A stretch of 64,000 nt of DNA from Paenibacillus alkaliterrae (GTDB lineage: Bacteria; Bacillota; Bacilli; Paenibacillales; Paenibacillaceae): positions 124,001 to 188,000 of the forward strand of contig NZ_JAKGAP010000002.1 in NCBI RefSeq assembly GCF_021532375.1. Reading direction: 5' to 3'. Of the stretch, positions 32,778 through 42,024 are shown piece by piece (position 1 is the stretch's first letter; each line of letters opens with the position of its first letter). Below the pieces are notes generated by a model. That model made no database searches. It was given only the letters and a program-made list of their open reading frames with translations, and had not been told where the DNA came from. Position numbers and translations under genes: made by a program.

Positions 32778-35700
32778 ATGTTTCTGAAACGGATTGAATT
32801 ATCAGGCTTCAAGTCATTTGCCGATCGGACCGAAATGGAATTCGTAACCGGCATTACAGCGGTAGTCGGACCGAACGGCAGCGGCAAAAGCAATATTTCG
32901 GACGGCATACGTTGGGTGCTTGGCGAGCAAAGCGCGAAAAGTTTGCGCGGCGGCAAGATGGAGGATATCATTTTTGCAGGCAGCGACGCGCGCAAAGCAG
33001 TCAATTACAGCGAGGTTTCGCTTACTCTTGATAACGGAGACGGCGCATTGCCGCTTGAGTATAACGAGGTAACGGTAACCCGCCGGGTGCATCGGAGCGG
33101 CGACAGCGAATATTTAATTAATAAGCAGCCTTGCAGGCTGAAGGATATTACCGAGCTGTTCATGGATACGGGTATCGGTAAGGAGGCTTACTCCATTATT
33201 GGACAAGGCCGCATTGAGGAGATTTTGAGTACGCGCTCAGAGGACCGGCGCGGTATTTTTGAGGAAGCTTCGGGCATAGTGAAATATAAGTCCCGCAAGC
33301 GCGAGGCTCAGAAGAAGCTTGATGAGACGGAGCAGAATCTGCTGCGGATTCACGATCTGGTTTCAGAGCTTGAGGATCAAGTGGGGCCGCTGCGCAAGCA
33401 GTCGGAGAAAGCGATTCATTTCAAGCAGCTTAAAGAACTGCTCAAAACCAAAGAGATCTCGATGTATGTACATAGCATTGAACAAATACACGGCTCTTGG
33501 ACGGAGGCAAACGGAAAGCTGGAGCGCTTACAGCAGGAGCAGCTCCAGCTTTCGACCGTCGTAAGTAAGCATGATGCGCATTTGGAGAAGGATCGTCAGC
33601 AGCTGCGCGAGCTCGAGCTCGAGCTTGACCAATTACATGAATCGATGCTGCAAATAAGCGAGGATTTCGAGAAATGTGAAGGATATGGCGAGGTACTCAA
33701 AGAGCGTAAACGCAATTTAGAGCAAAATAAGCGTCAACTGGAGGAATCGATTGCGGTGCAGGACGCGCGTATCGTCACGTTGACGCAGGAGGAAGCGGAG
33801 TTCCGCAGCAAGGCGGCGGCGCTGCAGCTTCAGCTTGCTGACCTGCGGGCTCAGATTGCGGATGAGGAAGCGAAGCTGTTAGGCGTTGCCGGCGGAGCGG
33901 TGGCCGATGCGGAGGAGACGCTGAAGGGAGAGCTCCTTGAGGTGCTGAGCTCGATGGCGCAGCATCGCAATGAGATACGCTATGCGGCTCAGCAGCAAGA
34001 GACGCTGCAGCGGCGAATGGAGCGGATAAGCGAGGATGAGACGAAGTGGCTGGAGCAGCAGGAGCGTCTGGATGAGAGACGCTCGGAGCTTGCGCAGGCG
34101 CTCGAAGCGACGCTTGCCCGTCTAGAACAGGCAAGAAGCCGCACGCTCACCGAGTCGGAGCAGACAAAAGCGATTTCGCAGAGCCTCGATGAAGTAACGG
34201 CTGCCATGCGGAAATGGGAGCAGAAGCTGGACAGCCATGTATCCAGACGCGACACGATGAAAGAAATGCAGGACGCGCTTGATGGCTTCATGCAAGGCGT
34301 CAAGGAAGTGCTTAAGGCATCGCGGCGGGGAAGCGGCGGCATTAGCGGCGTTCATGGCGCGGTGGCAGAGCTTGTCCGCGTGCCGGAACGAATCGAGACG
34401 GCTGTTGAGACGGCACTTGGCGGCGCGCTGCAGCATATCGTTATGGAGGATGAGAAGTCCGCTCGCGCAGCAATTGGCTTTCTGAAGCAGCGCCAGCTTG
34501 GACGGGCTACTTTCTTGCCGCTTGACGTTATTCGCGGCAGACAAGTGCCCGAGCACGACAAGCGCAACGCTGAATCGATTGAGGGTTTTGTCGGCGTTGC
34601 AGCGGAATTAGTCAGCTCCGATAGCCGTTATGAAGCTATCGTGAACAATTTACTCGGTAATGTCCTGCTCGCGGAAACGCTTGAACAAGCCAACCGGATT
34701 GCTTCCAAATGCCAGTATCGCTATCGCGTCGTTACTCTTGAGGGCGATATCGTCAATGCGGGCGGCTCGATGACGGGGGGCAGTCTGCAGAAGAAGGGCG
34801 CAAGCTTATTAGGCCGTCAGAGACAAATCGACGTACTCGATCAAGAGATAGCGGATGCAAGCAGGATGGCGGAGCAGCTCCGGAACAAGCTAAGTGATTT
34901 GCGCAAGGAGCAATCGATACGCTCGCATAACATCGAGGAGCTGCGCGCCCAAGGCGAGCAAAGCCGGATTGAGGAGCAGCAGATAAGGGCGGAGATTCAA
35001 CAGCTTCATAACGAAGCCAAGCATTTGGACGAGCAGAAGCAGCTTTATACGGCTGACCGAACCACACATATTTCGGAGCAGAAGGATATACAGTCGGCTG
35101 CGGCTGCGGCTGAGCTTCGGTTGGAGCAGCTCATTCAGGATGAATCAAGGCTGCAGGATGCGATCCGTATGGCGGAGGAGCGGCGCAAAGCTAGTGAATC
35201 CGCGAAAGAAGAGCTGCAAGGCCAGTTGACCGATATTAAAATCGCCGCGGCGAAAACGGATCAGGTGAAGCTTTCGTTCGAGGATCAAGCGACGCGCGTT
35301 CGCGCTGATATACAGAGAGCCAAGCAAGAGTTAACAGGCTTGCGATCATTATCGGCGCAGCAGGAGGAAGAGCTGACGCGACACGCCGAGGAGAACGTCC
35401 AGCAAATCGAGCAGCTTAATCACTTAAGGTTACAGAAGCAGCAATGCGCGGAGCAGACCGATTTGAAGCGGGCAGCCCGCGCGCAGCGTATCGCGGAGCT
35501 CGATGAAGGCGAAAGTGAAACGAAGGAGCAGCGTGCAAGGCTAAGACAGGTTGAGGAGCAAATGCGGCAAACGGAAATCGCGGCGAATCGGCTTGACGTG
35601 GAGCTGGACAACCTGCTGCGCAAGCTGAGCGAGGAGTATGAGCTTAGCTACGAATTGGCAAAAGAGCAATATCCGGTTCCGGAGGATGTTGTCGGCACGC

Positions 35701-36353
35701 AGAACGAGGTCCGTGATATTAAACGGCAAATTGCGTCATTGGGAGAAGTGAATTTAGGAGCAATCGAGGAATATGAGCGCGTGAAGGAACGGTATGAATT
35801 TTTGTCCGCTCAAAAGGATGATTTGATCGAAGCGAAGACGACGCTCTACCAAGTTATTCGGGAAATGGATGAGGAGATGTCGAAACGCTTTAAGACGACA
35901 TTTGAGGCGATTAGAGGTCACTTCGTCATCGTATTCGCCAAGCTGTTCGGAGGAGGACGGGCCGACCTTGTGCTGGCCGAGCCGGATAAGGTGCTTGAAA
36001 CGGGGATCGATATCGTAGCGCAGCCGCCGGGCAAGAAGCAGCAAAATCTGCAGCTTCTATCGGGCGGCGAGCGGGCATTGACGGCAATCGCGCTGCTCTT
36101 TGCCATTTTGCAGGTCAAGCCGGTGCCTTTCTGTGTGCTCGACGAGGTTGAGGCTGCGCTTGATGAAGCGAACGTATCGCGTTTCGCGCAATATTTGCGC
36201 GAGTTCTCGGGCCTTACGCAATTCATCGTCGTTACGCATCGCAAAGGGACGATGGAGGAAGCGGATGTGCTGTACGGCGTTACGATGGAGGAAGGCGGCG
36301 TATCGAAGCTGGTATCCGTCCGTCTGGAGGAAGACGAGCCGGTATCTGCATAA
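32778..36353 (+). CDS. smc: Chromosome segregation protein SMC
   Basis: The 1191-residue protein is full length for the family. It has Walker A GPNGSGKSN (31-39) near the N-terminus and two long coiled-coil arms (about 165-500 and 670-1010, rich in Gln/Glu/Leu heptads). The Gly-rich hinge (about 505-660: GVAAELVSSDSRYEAIVNNLLG, cut here by family reading) separates the arms. The C-terminal head has the signature LLSGGERALTAIALLF and Walker B FCVLDEVEAALDE. As a dimer with ScpAB it compacts and segregates chromosomes. It is followed by ftsY in the conserved order. Confidence 0.97.
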   Translation: MFLKRIELSGFKSFADRTEMEFVTGITAVVGPNGSGKSNISDGIRWVLGEQSAKSLRGGKMEDIIFAGSDARKAVNYSEVSLTLDNGDGALPLEYNEVTVTRRVHRSGDSEYLINKQPCRLKDITELFMDTGIGKEAYSIIGQGRIEEILSTRSEDRRGIFEEASGIVKYKSRKREAQKKLDETEQNLLRIHDLVSELEDQVGPLRKQSEKAIHFKQLKELLKTKEISMYVHSIEQIHGSWTEANGKLERLQQEQLQLSTVVSKHDAHLEKDRQQLRELELELDQLHESMLQISEDFEKCEGYGEVLKERKRNLEQNKRQLEESIAVQDARIVTLTQEEAEFRSKAAALQLQLADLRAQIADEEAKLLGVAGGAVADAEETLKGELLEVLSSMAQHRNEIRYAAQQQETLQRRMERISEDETKWLEQQERLDERRSELAQALEATLARLEQARSRTLTESEQTKAISQSLDEVTAAMRKWEQKLDSHVSRRDTMKEMQDALDGFMQGVKEVLKASRRGSGGISGVHGAVAELVRVPERIETAVETALGGALQHIVMEDEKSARAAIGFLKQRQLGRATFLPLDVIRGRQVPEHDKRNAESIEGFVGVAAELVSSDSRYEAIVNNLLGNVLLAETLEQANRIASKCQYRYRVVTLEGDIVNAGGSMTGGSLQKKGASLLGRQRQIDVLDQEIADASRMAEQLRNKLSDLRKEQSIRSHNIEELRAQGEQSRIEEQQIRAEIQQLHNEAKHLDEQKQLYTADRTTHISEQKDIQSAAAAAELRLEQLIQDESRLQDAIRMAEERRKASESAKEELQGQLTDIKIAAAKTDQVKLSFEDQATRVRADIQRAKQELTGLRSLSAQQEEELTRHAEENVQQIEQLNHLRLQKQQCAEQTDLKRAARAQRIAELDEGESETKEQRARLRQVEEQMRQTEIAANRLDVELDNLLRKLSEEYELSYELAKEQYPVPEDVVGTQNEVRDIKRQIASLGEVNLGAIEEYERVKERYEFLSAQKDDLIEAKTTLYQVIREMDEEMSKRFKTTFEAIRGHFVIVFAKLFGGGRADLVLAEPDKVLETGIDIVAQPPGKKQQNLQLLSGGERALTAIALLFAILQVKPVPFCVLDEVEAALDEANVSRFAQYLREFSGLTQFIVVTHRKGTMEEADVLYGVTMEEGGVSKLVSVRLEEDEPVSA

Positions 36354-36394
36354 ATAAACGGGTCCGGTATTGCGAGTATGGAGGAATGGGAAAG

Positions 36395-37402
36395 ATGAGT
36401 TTTTTTAAAAAGCTAAAAGAAAGCATCGCAACGAAAACGGAAGCGGTGACGAATGTTTTCAAGGAAGGCTTGGCGAAGACGCGCACGGCTTTCGCCCAGA
36501 AGGTCGAGGAGCTTATCACTCGCCGCAAGAAAATCGACGAGCAGTTCTACGAAGAGCTTGAAGAAATTTTGATCGGCGCCGATGTTGGCGTGAATACGGT
36601 TATGCAATTGATCGACGAGCTGCGCGTTGAGGTGAAGAAACGTAAAATTGAAGAGGCAGCGGATTTGCAGCCGGTTCTATCGGAGAAGCTCATTCAGCTT
36701 ATGAAGGGCGATGATCATGCTGGTCTACGTATGGCAGCAAGCGGCATAACCGTTATTTTGTTCGTTGGCGTGAACGGTGTTGGCAAGACGACGACGATCG
36801 GAAAGCTTGCGCATAAATTTAAGAATGAAGGCAAAAGCGTGCTGCTGGCAGCCGGGGACACATTCCGTGCCGGCGCGATCGAGCAGCTTGAGGTATGGGG
36901 GCAACGAGTAGGCGTCGATGTTATTAAGCAGCAATCCGGCTCTGATCCTGCAGCGGTCATGTTCGATGCCGTTCAAGCGGCCAAGCAGCGCGGCGTAGAC
37001 GTTCTGTTATGCGATACGGCAGGCAGGCTTCAAAACAAAACGAACCTGATGGAAGAACTTAATAAAATTTTTCGCGTTATCCAGCGCGAGCTTCCGGATG
37101 CCCCGCATGAGGTTTTATTGGTTCTCGATGCGACTACCGGCCAGAACGCGCTCAGCCAGGCGAAGCTGTTCGGGGAGAAGAGCGGCGTTACCGGTCTTGT
37201 GTTAACCAAACTTGATGGTACGGCTAAGGGCGGAATCGTCATTGCTATTCGAAACGAGCTTAGCCTGCCGGTGAAGCTTGTCGGTCTTGGAGAGAAAATG
37301 GGCGATCTGCAGCAGTTCGATTCGGAGCAATTTATACACGCTTTGTTTGCGGGATTAATTCAGCGCGAGGATGCTGAAGGGTCGGAGGAAACGGCTAAAT
37401 AA
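36395..37402 (+). CDS. ftsY: Signal recognition particle receptor FtsY
   Basis: The 335-residue protein has a short N-terminal region (no long acidic A domain), an N helical domain, and the G domain with GVNGVGKTTTIGKLAHKF, DTAGRLQNKTNLMEEL and TKLDGTAKGG. It docks SRP-ribosome complexes at the membrane; GTP hydrolysis with Ffh releases them. ATG 36395 has proper spacing to GGAGGA, while the ATG nine bases upstream overlaps that site. Confidence 0.97.
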   Translation: MSFFKKLKESIATKTEAVTNVFKEGLAKTRTAFAQKVEELITRRKKIDEQFYEELEEILIGADVGVNTVMQLIDELRVEVKKRKIEEAADLQPVLSEKLIQLMKGDDHAGLRMAASGITVILFVGVNGVGKTTTIGKLAHKFKNEGKSVLLAAGDTFRAGAIEQLEVWGQRVGVDVIKQQSGSDPAAVMFDAVQAAKQRGVDVLLCDTAGRLQNKTNLMEELNKIFRVIQRELPDAPHEVLLVLDATTGQNALSQAKLFGEKSGVTGLVLTKLDGTAKGGIVIAIRNELSLPVKLVGLGEKMGDLQQFDSEQFIHALFAGLIQREDAEGSEETAK

Positions 37403-37465
37403 GCGTGTAATAACTCTCTTTTTTCAACGGCTGCAGCATCTTGTTAGAGTGACAAGGGCAAATGC

Positions 37466-37495
37466 TTGACAGCAGCCCATATCGTCCTGTATGAT
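37466..37495 (+). promoter_or_regulatory. Sigma-A promoter for ylxM-ffh
   Basis: TTGACA (37466-37471) and TATGAT (37490-37495) are 18 nt apart, giving a leader of roughly 65 nt before ylxM. Confidence 0.82.
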
Positions 37496-37568
37496 AAGAG
37501 ACGTTGTCAGCTGTAAAGGCCTTTTCCTTGACGGCTGCGCGTATGGTTGTGATACAGGAGGGTTTAGG

Positions 37569-37931
37569 ATGAAAGCAAATGAACCAAATGCCTTATCCAA
37601 GACAACCCGAATCAATCTATTGTTCGACTTTTACGAGCCGCTCCTGACAGAGAAGCAGCGGACGTTCTTAAAATATTATTTTCACGACGATTTCTCGCTC
37701 GGCGAGATTTCCGCGGAGTTCGGCATAAGCAGGCAAGCGGTATATGAGCATATCAAGCGTGCAGAGCAGGCTCTAGAAAGCTATGAGAGCAAGCTAAGCC
37801 TACTGGAAAGGCATGAGTCGCTGCAGAATTGGACCGTCCAGCTGGTGAACGTCATCAATGATCTTTCGCTTAACGAGCAGGACAGACAGTCTCTGATGAA
37901 TATCATTGCACAAATTAACTCGCCAGAATAA
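37569..37931 (+). CDS. ylxM: UPF0122 protein YlxM, helix-turn-helix partner of the SRP operon
   Basis: The 120-residue protein has a sigma-70 region-4-like helix-turn-helix ([20 protein letters not shown], about 44-63) after [14 protein letters not shown]. It always lies next to ffh in Bacillota. A regulatory role in the SRP operon is proposed from context and homology. ATG 37569 follows GGAGGGTTTAGG; a longer frame upstream contains the promoter and is not coding. Confidence 0.94.
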   Translation: MKANEPNALSKTTRINLLFDFYEPLLTEKQRTFLKYYFHDDFSLGEISAEFGISRQAVYEHIKRAEQALESYESKLSLLERHESLQNWTVQLVNVINDLSLNEQDRQSLMNIIAQINSPE

Positions 37932-37958
37932 TAAACGAATGAATGGAGGTGACGGTAC

Positions 37959-39344
37959 ATGGCAGCGTTTGAGAGCTTATCGAGTCGGCTTCAAAATGTG
38001 TTCAGCAAGCTGAGGGGCAAAGGCAAAGTTTCCGAAGAGGATGTTAATGATGCGATGCGCGAGGTGAGATTGGCGCTTCTGGAAGCGGACGTTAACTTCA
38101 AGGTCGTCAAGGACTTTATCGCGAAGGTGAAGGAACAGGCTGTTGGCTTAGATGTATCTAAGAGCTTTACGCCCGGCATGGTCGTCATCGATATCGTTAA
38201 TAAAGAACTCACGGAGCTTATGGGCGGTACGCAGAGCAAGCTTGTGAAGGCCAATAAGCCGCCAACGGTCATTATGATGGCCGGTTTGCAGGGTGCCGGT
38301 AAGACCACGACGACGGGCAAGCTGGCTAAGCTGCTCCAGAAGGGTAATCATAAGCCTCTTATGATCGCATGCGATATTTACCGGCCCGCTGCGATTAAGC
38401 AGCTGCAGGTTCTCGGCGATCAAATTAATGCGCCGGTGTTTTCGATGGGCGATCAGACCTCTCCCGTGGATATCGCGCGTGCCGGACTTCAGCATGCGAA
38501 GGAGAACGGCAACGATTACGTCATCATAGATACAGCGGGCCGTCTGCATATTGACGAAGAATTGATGGAAGAGCTGAAGCAAATTCATCAGATTACGAAG
38601 CCGGATGAAGTGCTTCTAGTCGTCGATGCAATGACCGGGCAAGATGCGGTTAACGTAGCGAAGAGCTTCCATGAGCAGCTTGAGTTAACGGGCGTCGTCC
38701 TCACGAAGCTCGACGGCGATACGCGAGGCGGTGCGGCGCTTTCCGTTAAAGCCGTGACGGGCTGCCCGATCAAATTCGCGGCAATGGGCGAGAAGATCGA
38801 CTCCTTGGAGCCGTTCCATCCCGAGCGTATGGCATCCCGAATACTCGGCATGGGCGACATGCTTTCGTTGATCGAGAAGGCACAGTCGAACATCGATGCC
38901 GAGAAGGCCAAGGAAATGGAACGCAAGATGCGTACCGCGGAATTTACGTTCGAGGATTTCCTTGAACAGATGGAGCAGGTTAGGAACCTCGGACCGCTCG
39001 ATCAAATTATGGATATGCTGCCCGGCATGAACAAGATGAAGGGCATGAAGGATATGAAGGTCGACGAGAAGCAAATCGGCCGGGTCGAAGCGATCGTTCG
39101 TTCCATGACCAAGGAAGAGAAGCAAAAGCCTGAGCTTCTTAACCACAGTCGGCGTAAGCGGGTAGCGGCAGGCAGCGGAACGACGGTTGTCGAAGTGAAC
39201 CGTTTGATCAAGCAGTTCGATGACATGAAGAAAATGATGAAGCAATTTTCATCGATGATGGGACCGAAAGGACCAAAAGGATCTAAGGGCGGCAAGAAAG
39301 GGCTCAAGGGTCTGCTCGGCAAAAATATGAAGTTTCCGTTTTAA
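37959..39344 (+). CDS. ffh: Signal recognition particle protein Ffh
   Basis: The 461-residue GTPase has an N domain, a G domain (GLQGAGKTTTTGKLAKLL, DTAGRLHIDEELMEEL, TKLDGDTRGGA) and a Met-rich M domain (about 300-461; DMLPGMNKMKGMKDMKVD, MKKMMKQFSSMM) that binds 4.5S RNA and signal peptides. The basic Gly/Lys tail (GPKGPKGSKGGKKGLKG) is typical of this group. GGAGGTGACGGTAC precedes the ATG. It is coupled with ylxM and followed by rpsP. Confidence 0.98.
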   Translation: MAAFESLSSRLQNVFSKLRGKGKVSEEDVNDAMREVRLALLEADVNFKVVKDFIAKVKEQAVGLDVSKSFTPGMVVIDIVNKELTELMGGTQSKLVKANKPPTVIMMAGLQGAGKTTTTGKLAKLLQKGNHKPLMIACDIYRPAAIKQLQVLGDQINAPVFSMGDQTSPVDIARAGLQHAKENGNDYVIIDTAGRLHIDEELMEELKQIHQITKPDEVLLVVDAMTGQDAVNVAKSFHEQLELTGVVLTKLDGDTRGGAALSVKAVTGCPIKFAAMGEKIDSLEPFHPERMASRILGMGDMLSLIEKAQSNIDAEKAKEMERKMRTAEFTFEDFLEQMEQVRNLGPLDQIMDMLPGMNKMKGMKDMKVDEKQIGRVEAIVRSMTKEEKQKPELLNHSRRKRVAAGSGTTVVEVNRLIKQFDDMKKMMKQFSSMMGPKGPKGSKGGKKGLKGLLGKNMKFPF

Positions 39345-39377
39345 ATCGCATTTATCACTTGAAGGAGGTGAATTTCC

Positions 39378-39650
39378 ATGGCAGTACGTATTCGTTTGAA
39401 AAGAATCGGTGCTCACAAGGCTCCTTTCTACCGCGTAGTCGTATCGGATTCCCGTTCGCCGCGTGACGGACGTTTTATCGAAGAGATCGGCACTTACAAC
39501 CCGGTTGCACAACCGGCTCAAGTTAAGATCGACGAAGAAAAAGCGTTGAAATGGTTGCAAACAGGAGCTCAAGCTTCTGATACCGTTCGTGACTTGCTTT
39601 CCAAAGCTGGTGTTATGAAAAAGTTCCATGAGCTTAAGCAACAGAAATAA
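39378..39650 (+). CDS. rpsP: 30S ribosomal protein S16
   Basis: The 90-residue protein starts [20 protein letters not shown] and contains [14 protein letters not shown], the S16 signature. GAAGGAGGTG lies upstream. It lies in the ffh-rpsP-khpA order conserved in Bacillota. Confidence 0.98.
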   Translation: MAVRIRLKRIGAHKAPFYRVVVSDSRSPRDGRFIEEIGTYNPVAQPAQVKIDEEKALKWLQTGAQASDTVRDLLSKAGVMKKFHELKQQK

Positions 39651-39675
39651 CTGTTGAGCAGCGGAGGGCTTTGAG

Positions 39676-39906
39676 ATGAAAGAATTGATTCTTGTTATAG
39701 CGAAGGCTTTGGTGGATCATCCGGATCAGGTTCAAGTCAATGTGAAAGATGATGACCGAGGCACGATATACGAGCTTTCGGTTCACCCTGAGGATATCGG
39801 TAAAATCATCGGCAAGCAGGGACGCATAGCGAAAGCGATGAGAACGGTAGTCACTTCTGCTTCCGTTAAATCGCAAAAGCGCGTCATTGTAGACATCATG
39901 TCATAA
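39676..39906 (+). CDS. khpA: KH-domain RNA-binding protein KhpA
   Basis: The 76-residue protein is a single KH domain with the GXXG loop in IIGKQGRIAKAMRTVV and the N-terminus MKELILVIAKALVDHPDQV. KhpA works with KhpB/Jag in RNA binding and cell-size control in Gram-positive bacteria. It is located directly after rpsP (B. subtilis ylqC). A pair of terminators follows. Confidence 0.95.
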   Translation: MKELILVIAKALVDHPDQVQVNVKDDDRGTIYELSVHPEDIGKIIGKQGRIAKAMRTVVTSASVKSQKRVIVDIMS

Positions 39907-39920
39907 CGCACGCACTCAAG

Positions 39921-39950
39921 AAGGGCCAGGATCAATATCCTGGCCCTTTT
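39921..39950 (+). terminator. Terminator after khpA
   Basis: GGGCCAGGAT (39923-39932) and ATCCTGGCCC (39937-39946) form a perfect 10-bp stem with a 4-nt loop and TTTT. Confidence 0.93.
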
Positions 39951-39957
39951 CCGATGG

Positions 39958-39994
39958 ACGGCTTCGTTCGCTAACTTGGAACGAAGCCGTTTTT
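39958..39994 (+). terminator. Second tandem terminator before rimM
   Basis: ACGGCTTCGTTC and GAACGAAGCCGT form a perfect 12-bp stem with a 9-nt loop, followed by TTTT. Its right arm overlaps the -35 of the rimM promoter. Confidence 0.9.
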
Positions 39995-40005
39995 GCATGT
40001 ATAAT
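39976..40005 (+). promoter_or_regulatory. Putative sigma-A promoter for rimM-trmD, embedded in a terminator stem
   Basis: TTGGAA (39976-39981) and TATAAT (40000-40005) are 18 nt apart, 31 nt before rimM. The -35 lies in the loop and right arm of the second terminator. Confidence 0.65.
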
Positions 40006-40036
40006 ACGGTTATACGAAAATGAAGGGCTGGTTGAC

Positions 40037-40561
40037 ATGAACGAAAAGTGGTTTACGGTCGGAAAGATAGTTAATACCCATGGCATTCGAGGTGAGCTTA
40101 AGGTGCTCTCGCAAACGGATTTCGCCGATGTTCGGTTTGCGGCGGGCAGCAAGCTTCTCATGTTGAACGAAGAGAGCGGCGACTCGATGGAAGTGAAGGT
40201 CATTAGCTCGCGTTCTCACAAGAACGTATACATAGTGAAGCTGGAAGGCTTTAATGACATTAACCTCGTAGAGAAATACAAAGGATGGGTGCTAAAAGTG
40301 TCCGAGGCTGAATTAGTTCCGCTCGATGAGGGCGAATATTATTATCATGAAATTATCGGTTGCCGAGTTTTGACGGAGGAAGGCGAGGAGCTAGGCGTTA
40401 TATCTGAGATCTTAAGCCCGGGAGCAAACGATGTGTGGGTGGTGGACCGTCCGAAGGGCGCAGGAAAGCAGCTCCTGCTGCCCGTCATTGACGATGTATT
40501 GATCAGCGTTAACATCAAGGAAAAACTCGTAACGGTTCGTTTGATGGAAGGATTGATTTAA
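40037..40561 (+). CDS. rimM: Ribosome maturation factor RimM
   Basis: The 174-residue protein has the RimM N-terminal beta barrel (FTVGKIVNTHGIRGELKVL) and a PRC-barrel C-terminus (EYYYHEIIGCRVLTEEGEEL, LLPVIDDVLISVNI). It binds S19 and helps mature the 30S head. It lies 3 nt upstream of trmD and probably uses the promoter at 39976-40005. The ylqD gene found between khpA and rimM in B. subtilis is absent. Confidence 0.96.
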   Translation: MNEKWFTVGKIVNTHGIRGELKVLSQTDFADVRFAAGSKLLMLNEESGDSMEVKVISSRSHKNVYIVKLEGFNDINLVEKYKGWVLKVSEAELVPLDEGEYYYHEIIGCRVLTEEGEELGVISEILSPGANDVWVVDRPKGAGKQLLLPVIDDVLISVNIKEKLVTVRLMEGLI

Positions 40562-40564
40562 CGA

Positions 40565-41317
40565 ATGAAAATAGATGTGCTGACGCTGTTCCCGGAAATG
40601 TTCGATGGCGTGTTTGGCGCCAGCATTCTGGGGAAAGCAAAGGAAAAGGGGATCGTCTCGCTGGAGGCGATTAATTTCCGGGCTTACTCGAATAATAAGC
40701 ATAATACCGTTGATGATTATCCTTACGGAGGCGGAGGCGGCATGGTTCTGAAGCCAGAGCCCGTATTTGCAGCTGTAGAAGACTTGAAGCTCGAGGAAAA
40801 TATTCGGCCAAGAGTTATTTTGATGTGCCCGCAAGGGGCGCAATTTACTCAGCAGAAGGCGGAGGAGCTTGCGAGGGAGCAGCATCTCGTCCTTATATGC
40901 GGCCATTACGAGGGTTACGATGAGCGGATCCGCGAGCATCTCGTGACGGACGAGCTGTCAATCGGAGATTACGTGTTGACAGGGGGCGAGGTGCCCGCTA
41001 TGGTCGTAATCGATAGTGTCGTTAGACTGCTGCCAGGCGTACTTGGCAACGAAACCTCAGCCGTTACCGATTCCTATAGCACCGGCCTGCTCGAGCATCC
41101 GCATTACACGCGTCCAGCCGAGTTCCGCGGATGGCAAGTGCCTGATGTGCTTATCTCCGGACATCATGCGAACATTGAAGTGTGGCGCCGCGAGCAGTCG
41201 CTCCTTAGGACGCTGGAGCGCCGTCCAGACCTGCTGCAGCAGGCAAAGCTTACGGACAAGGAACGGAAGTGGCTGGCTGCCAGGGCGAAGCTGGACGCAT
41301 CAGGTAACGAACGGTAG
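40565..41317 (+). CDS. trmD: tRNA (guanine37-N1)-methyltransferase
   Basis: The 250-residue protein has the SPOUT trefoil-knot motifs [13 protein letters not shown] and [17 protein letters not shown], and the N-terminus [17 protein letters not shown]. It makes m1G37 next to the anticodon to prevent frameshifting. It starts 3 nt after rimM. A large hairpin terminates the unit before rplS. Confidence 0.97.
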   Translation: MKIDVLTLFPEMFDGVFGASILGKAKEKGIVSLEAINFRAYSNNKHNTVDDYPYGGGGGMVLKPEPVFAAVEDLKLEENIRPRVILMCPQGAQFTQQKAEELAREQHLVLICGHYEGYDERIREHLVTDELSIGDYVLTGGEVPAMVVIDSVVRLLPGVLGNETSAVTDSYSTGLLEHPHYTRPAEFRGWQVPDVLISGHHANIEVWRREQSLLRTLERRPDLLQQAKLTDKERKWLAARAKLDASGNER

Positions 41318-41328
41318 CAAGATGCAGT

Positions 41329-41376
41329 TAACAAGAAAGCCGCTGCGGGACATCAGCAGCGGCTTTCTTGTTAGCC
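41329..41376 (+). terminator. Long-stem terminator after trmD
   Basis: Arms at 41329-41346 and 41356-41373 (TAACAAGAAAGCCGCTGC and its complement) pair perfectly over 18 bp around a 9-nt loop. The T-rich end lies within the right arm (CTTTCTTGTTA). Confidence 0.85.
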
Positions 41377-41393
41377 TATGAATGGGAAACCGA

Positions 41394-41422
41394 TTATGGT
41401 GTATAGAAGTATTGGGTATAAT
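41394..41422 (+). promoter_or_regulatory. Upstream promoter candidate for rplS
   Basis: TTATGG and TATAAT separated by 17 nt, just after the trmD terminator. Confidence 0.55.
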
Positions 41423-41454
41423 AGACATTATAGTATGATTGTTTAAAAAACGTG

Positions 41455-41483
41455 TTGTATTGCTCGGTTCTTTGTGGTAAAAT
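41455..41483 (+). promoter_or_regulatory. Second promoter candidate for rplS
   Basis: TTGTAT (41455-41460) and TAAAAT (41478-41483) are 17 nt apart, giving a leader of about 100 nt. Confidence 0.6.
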
Positions 41484-41489
41484 TTCTAA

Positions 41490-41588
41490 TGTTGTTCGTT
41501 AAGTCGGACGGTCCGCTATCAGCGATGACCCGATTCATAGGAATGCGGCGAGCTCATAAGAACGTCTATGGTGGAAGGAGTGAATCAA
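41490..41588 (+). promoter_or_regulatory. rplS 5' leader, possible L19 autoregulatory leader
   Basis: About 100 nt separate the second promoter from the start codon, with short GC-rich complementary segments (GTCGGACGGTCCG region). An L19 leader motif is known in Bacillota; I cannot confirm the fold by reading. Confidence 0.35.
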
Positions 41589-41930
41589 ATGAATCTTTTG
41601 CAAACAATTGCGCTAGAAAACCTGCGTCAAGATCTACCGAACTTTCGTCCTGGCGACACCTTGAAAGTTCACGTAAAAGTTATCGAGGGAACGCGTGAGC
41701 GTATCCAATTGTTCGAAGGCGTTGTAATCAAACGTCGCGGCGGTGGAATCAGCGAAACTTTTACAGTGCGTAAAATTTCCTACGGTGTTGGTGTGGAAAG
41801 AACATTCCCGCTTAACTCGCCTAAAATCGAAAAAATCGAAGTGGCTCGCCGTGGTAAAGTACGTCGTGCGAAACTGTACTACCTGCGTAGTCTTCGCGGT
41901 AAAGCTGCTAGAATTAAAGAAATTCGTTAA
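41589..41930 (+). CDS. rplS: 50S ribosomal protein L19
   Basis: The 113-residue protein has the L19 signature [20 protein letters not shown] and [19 protein letters not shown] 41589 follows GGAAGGAGTG. It is transcribed separately from trmD, with two promoter candidates and its own terminator. Confidence 0.98.
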   Translation: MNLLQTIALENLRQDLPNFRPGDTLKVHVKVIEGTRERIQLFEGVVIKRRGGGISETFTVRKISYGVGVERTFPLNSPKIEKIEVARRGKVRRAKLYYLRSLRGKAARIKEIR

Positions 41931-41945
41931 GATCAAACGACAAGA

Positions 41946-41979
41946 GGGGCTTGCGCAAACAAGCTCCTTTTCGTTTTTC
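41946..41979 (+). terminator. Terminator after rplS
   Basis: GGGGCTTG and CAAGCTCC pair (one wobble) around CGCAAA, followed by TTTTCGTTTTT. Confidence 0.85.
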
Positions 41980-42024
41980 TAATTTCCCCATACATAATCA
42001 GCATATAGAAAGAAGGCGGGCAAA

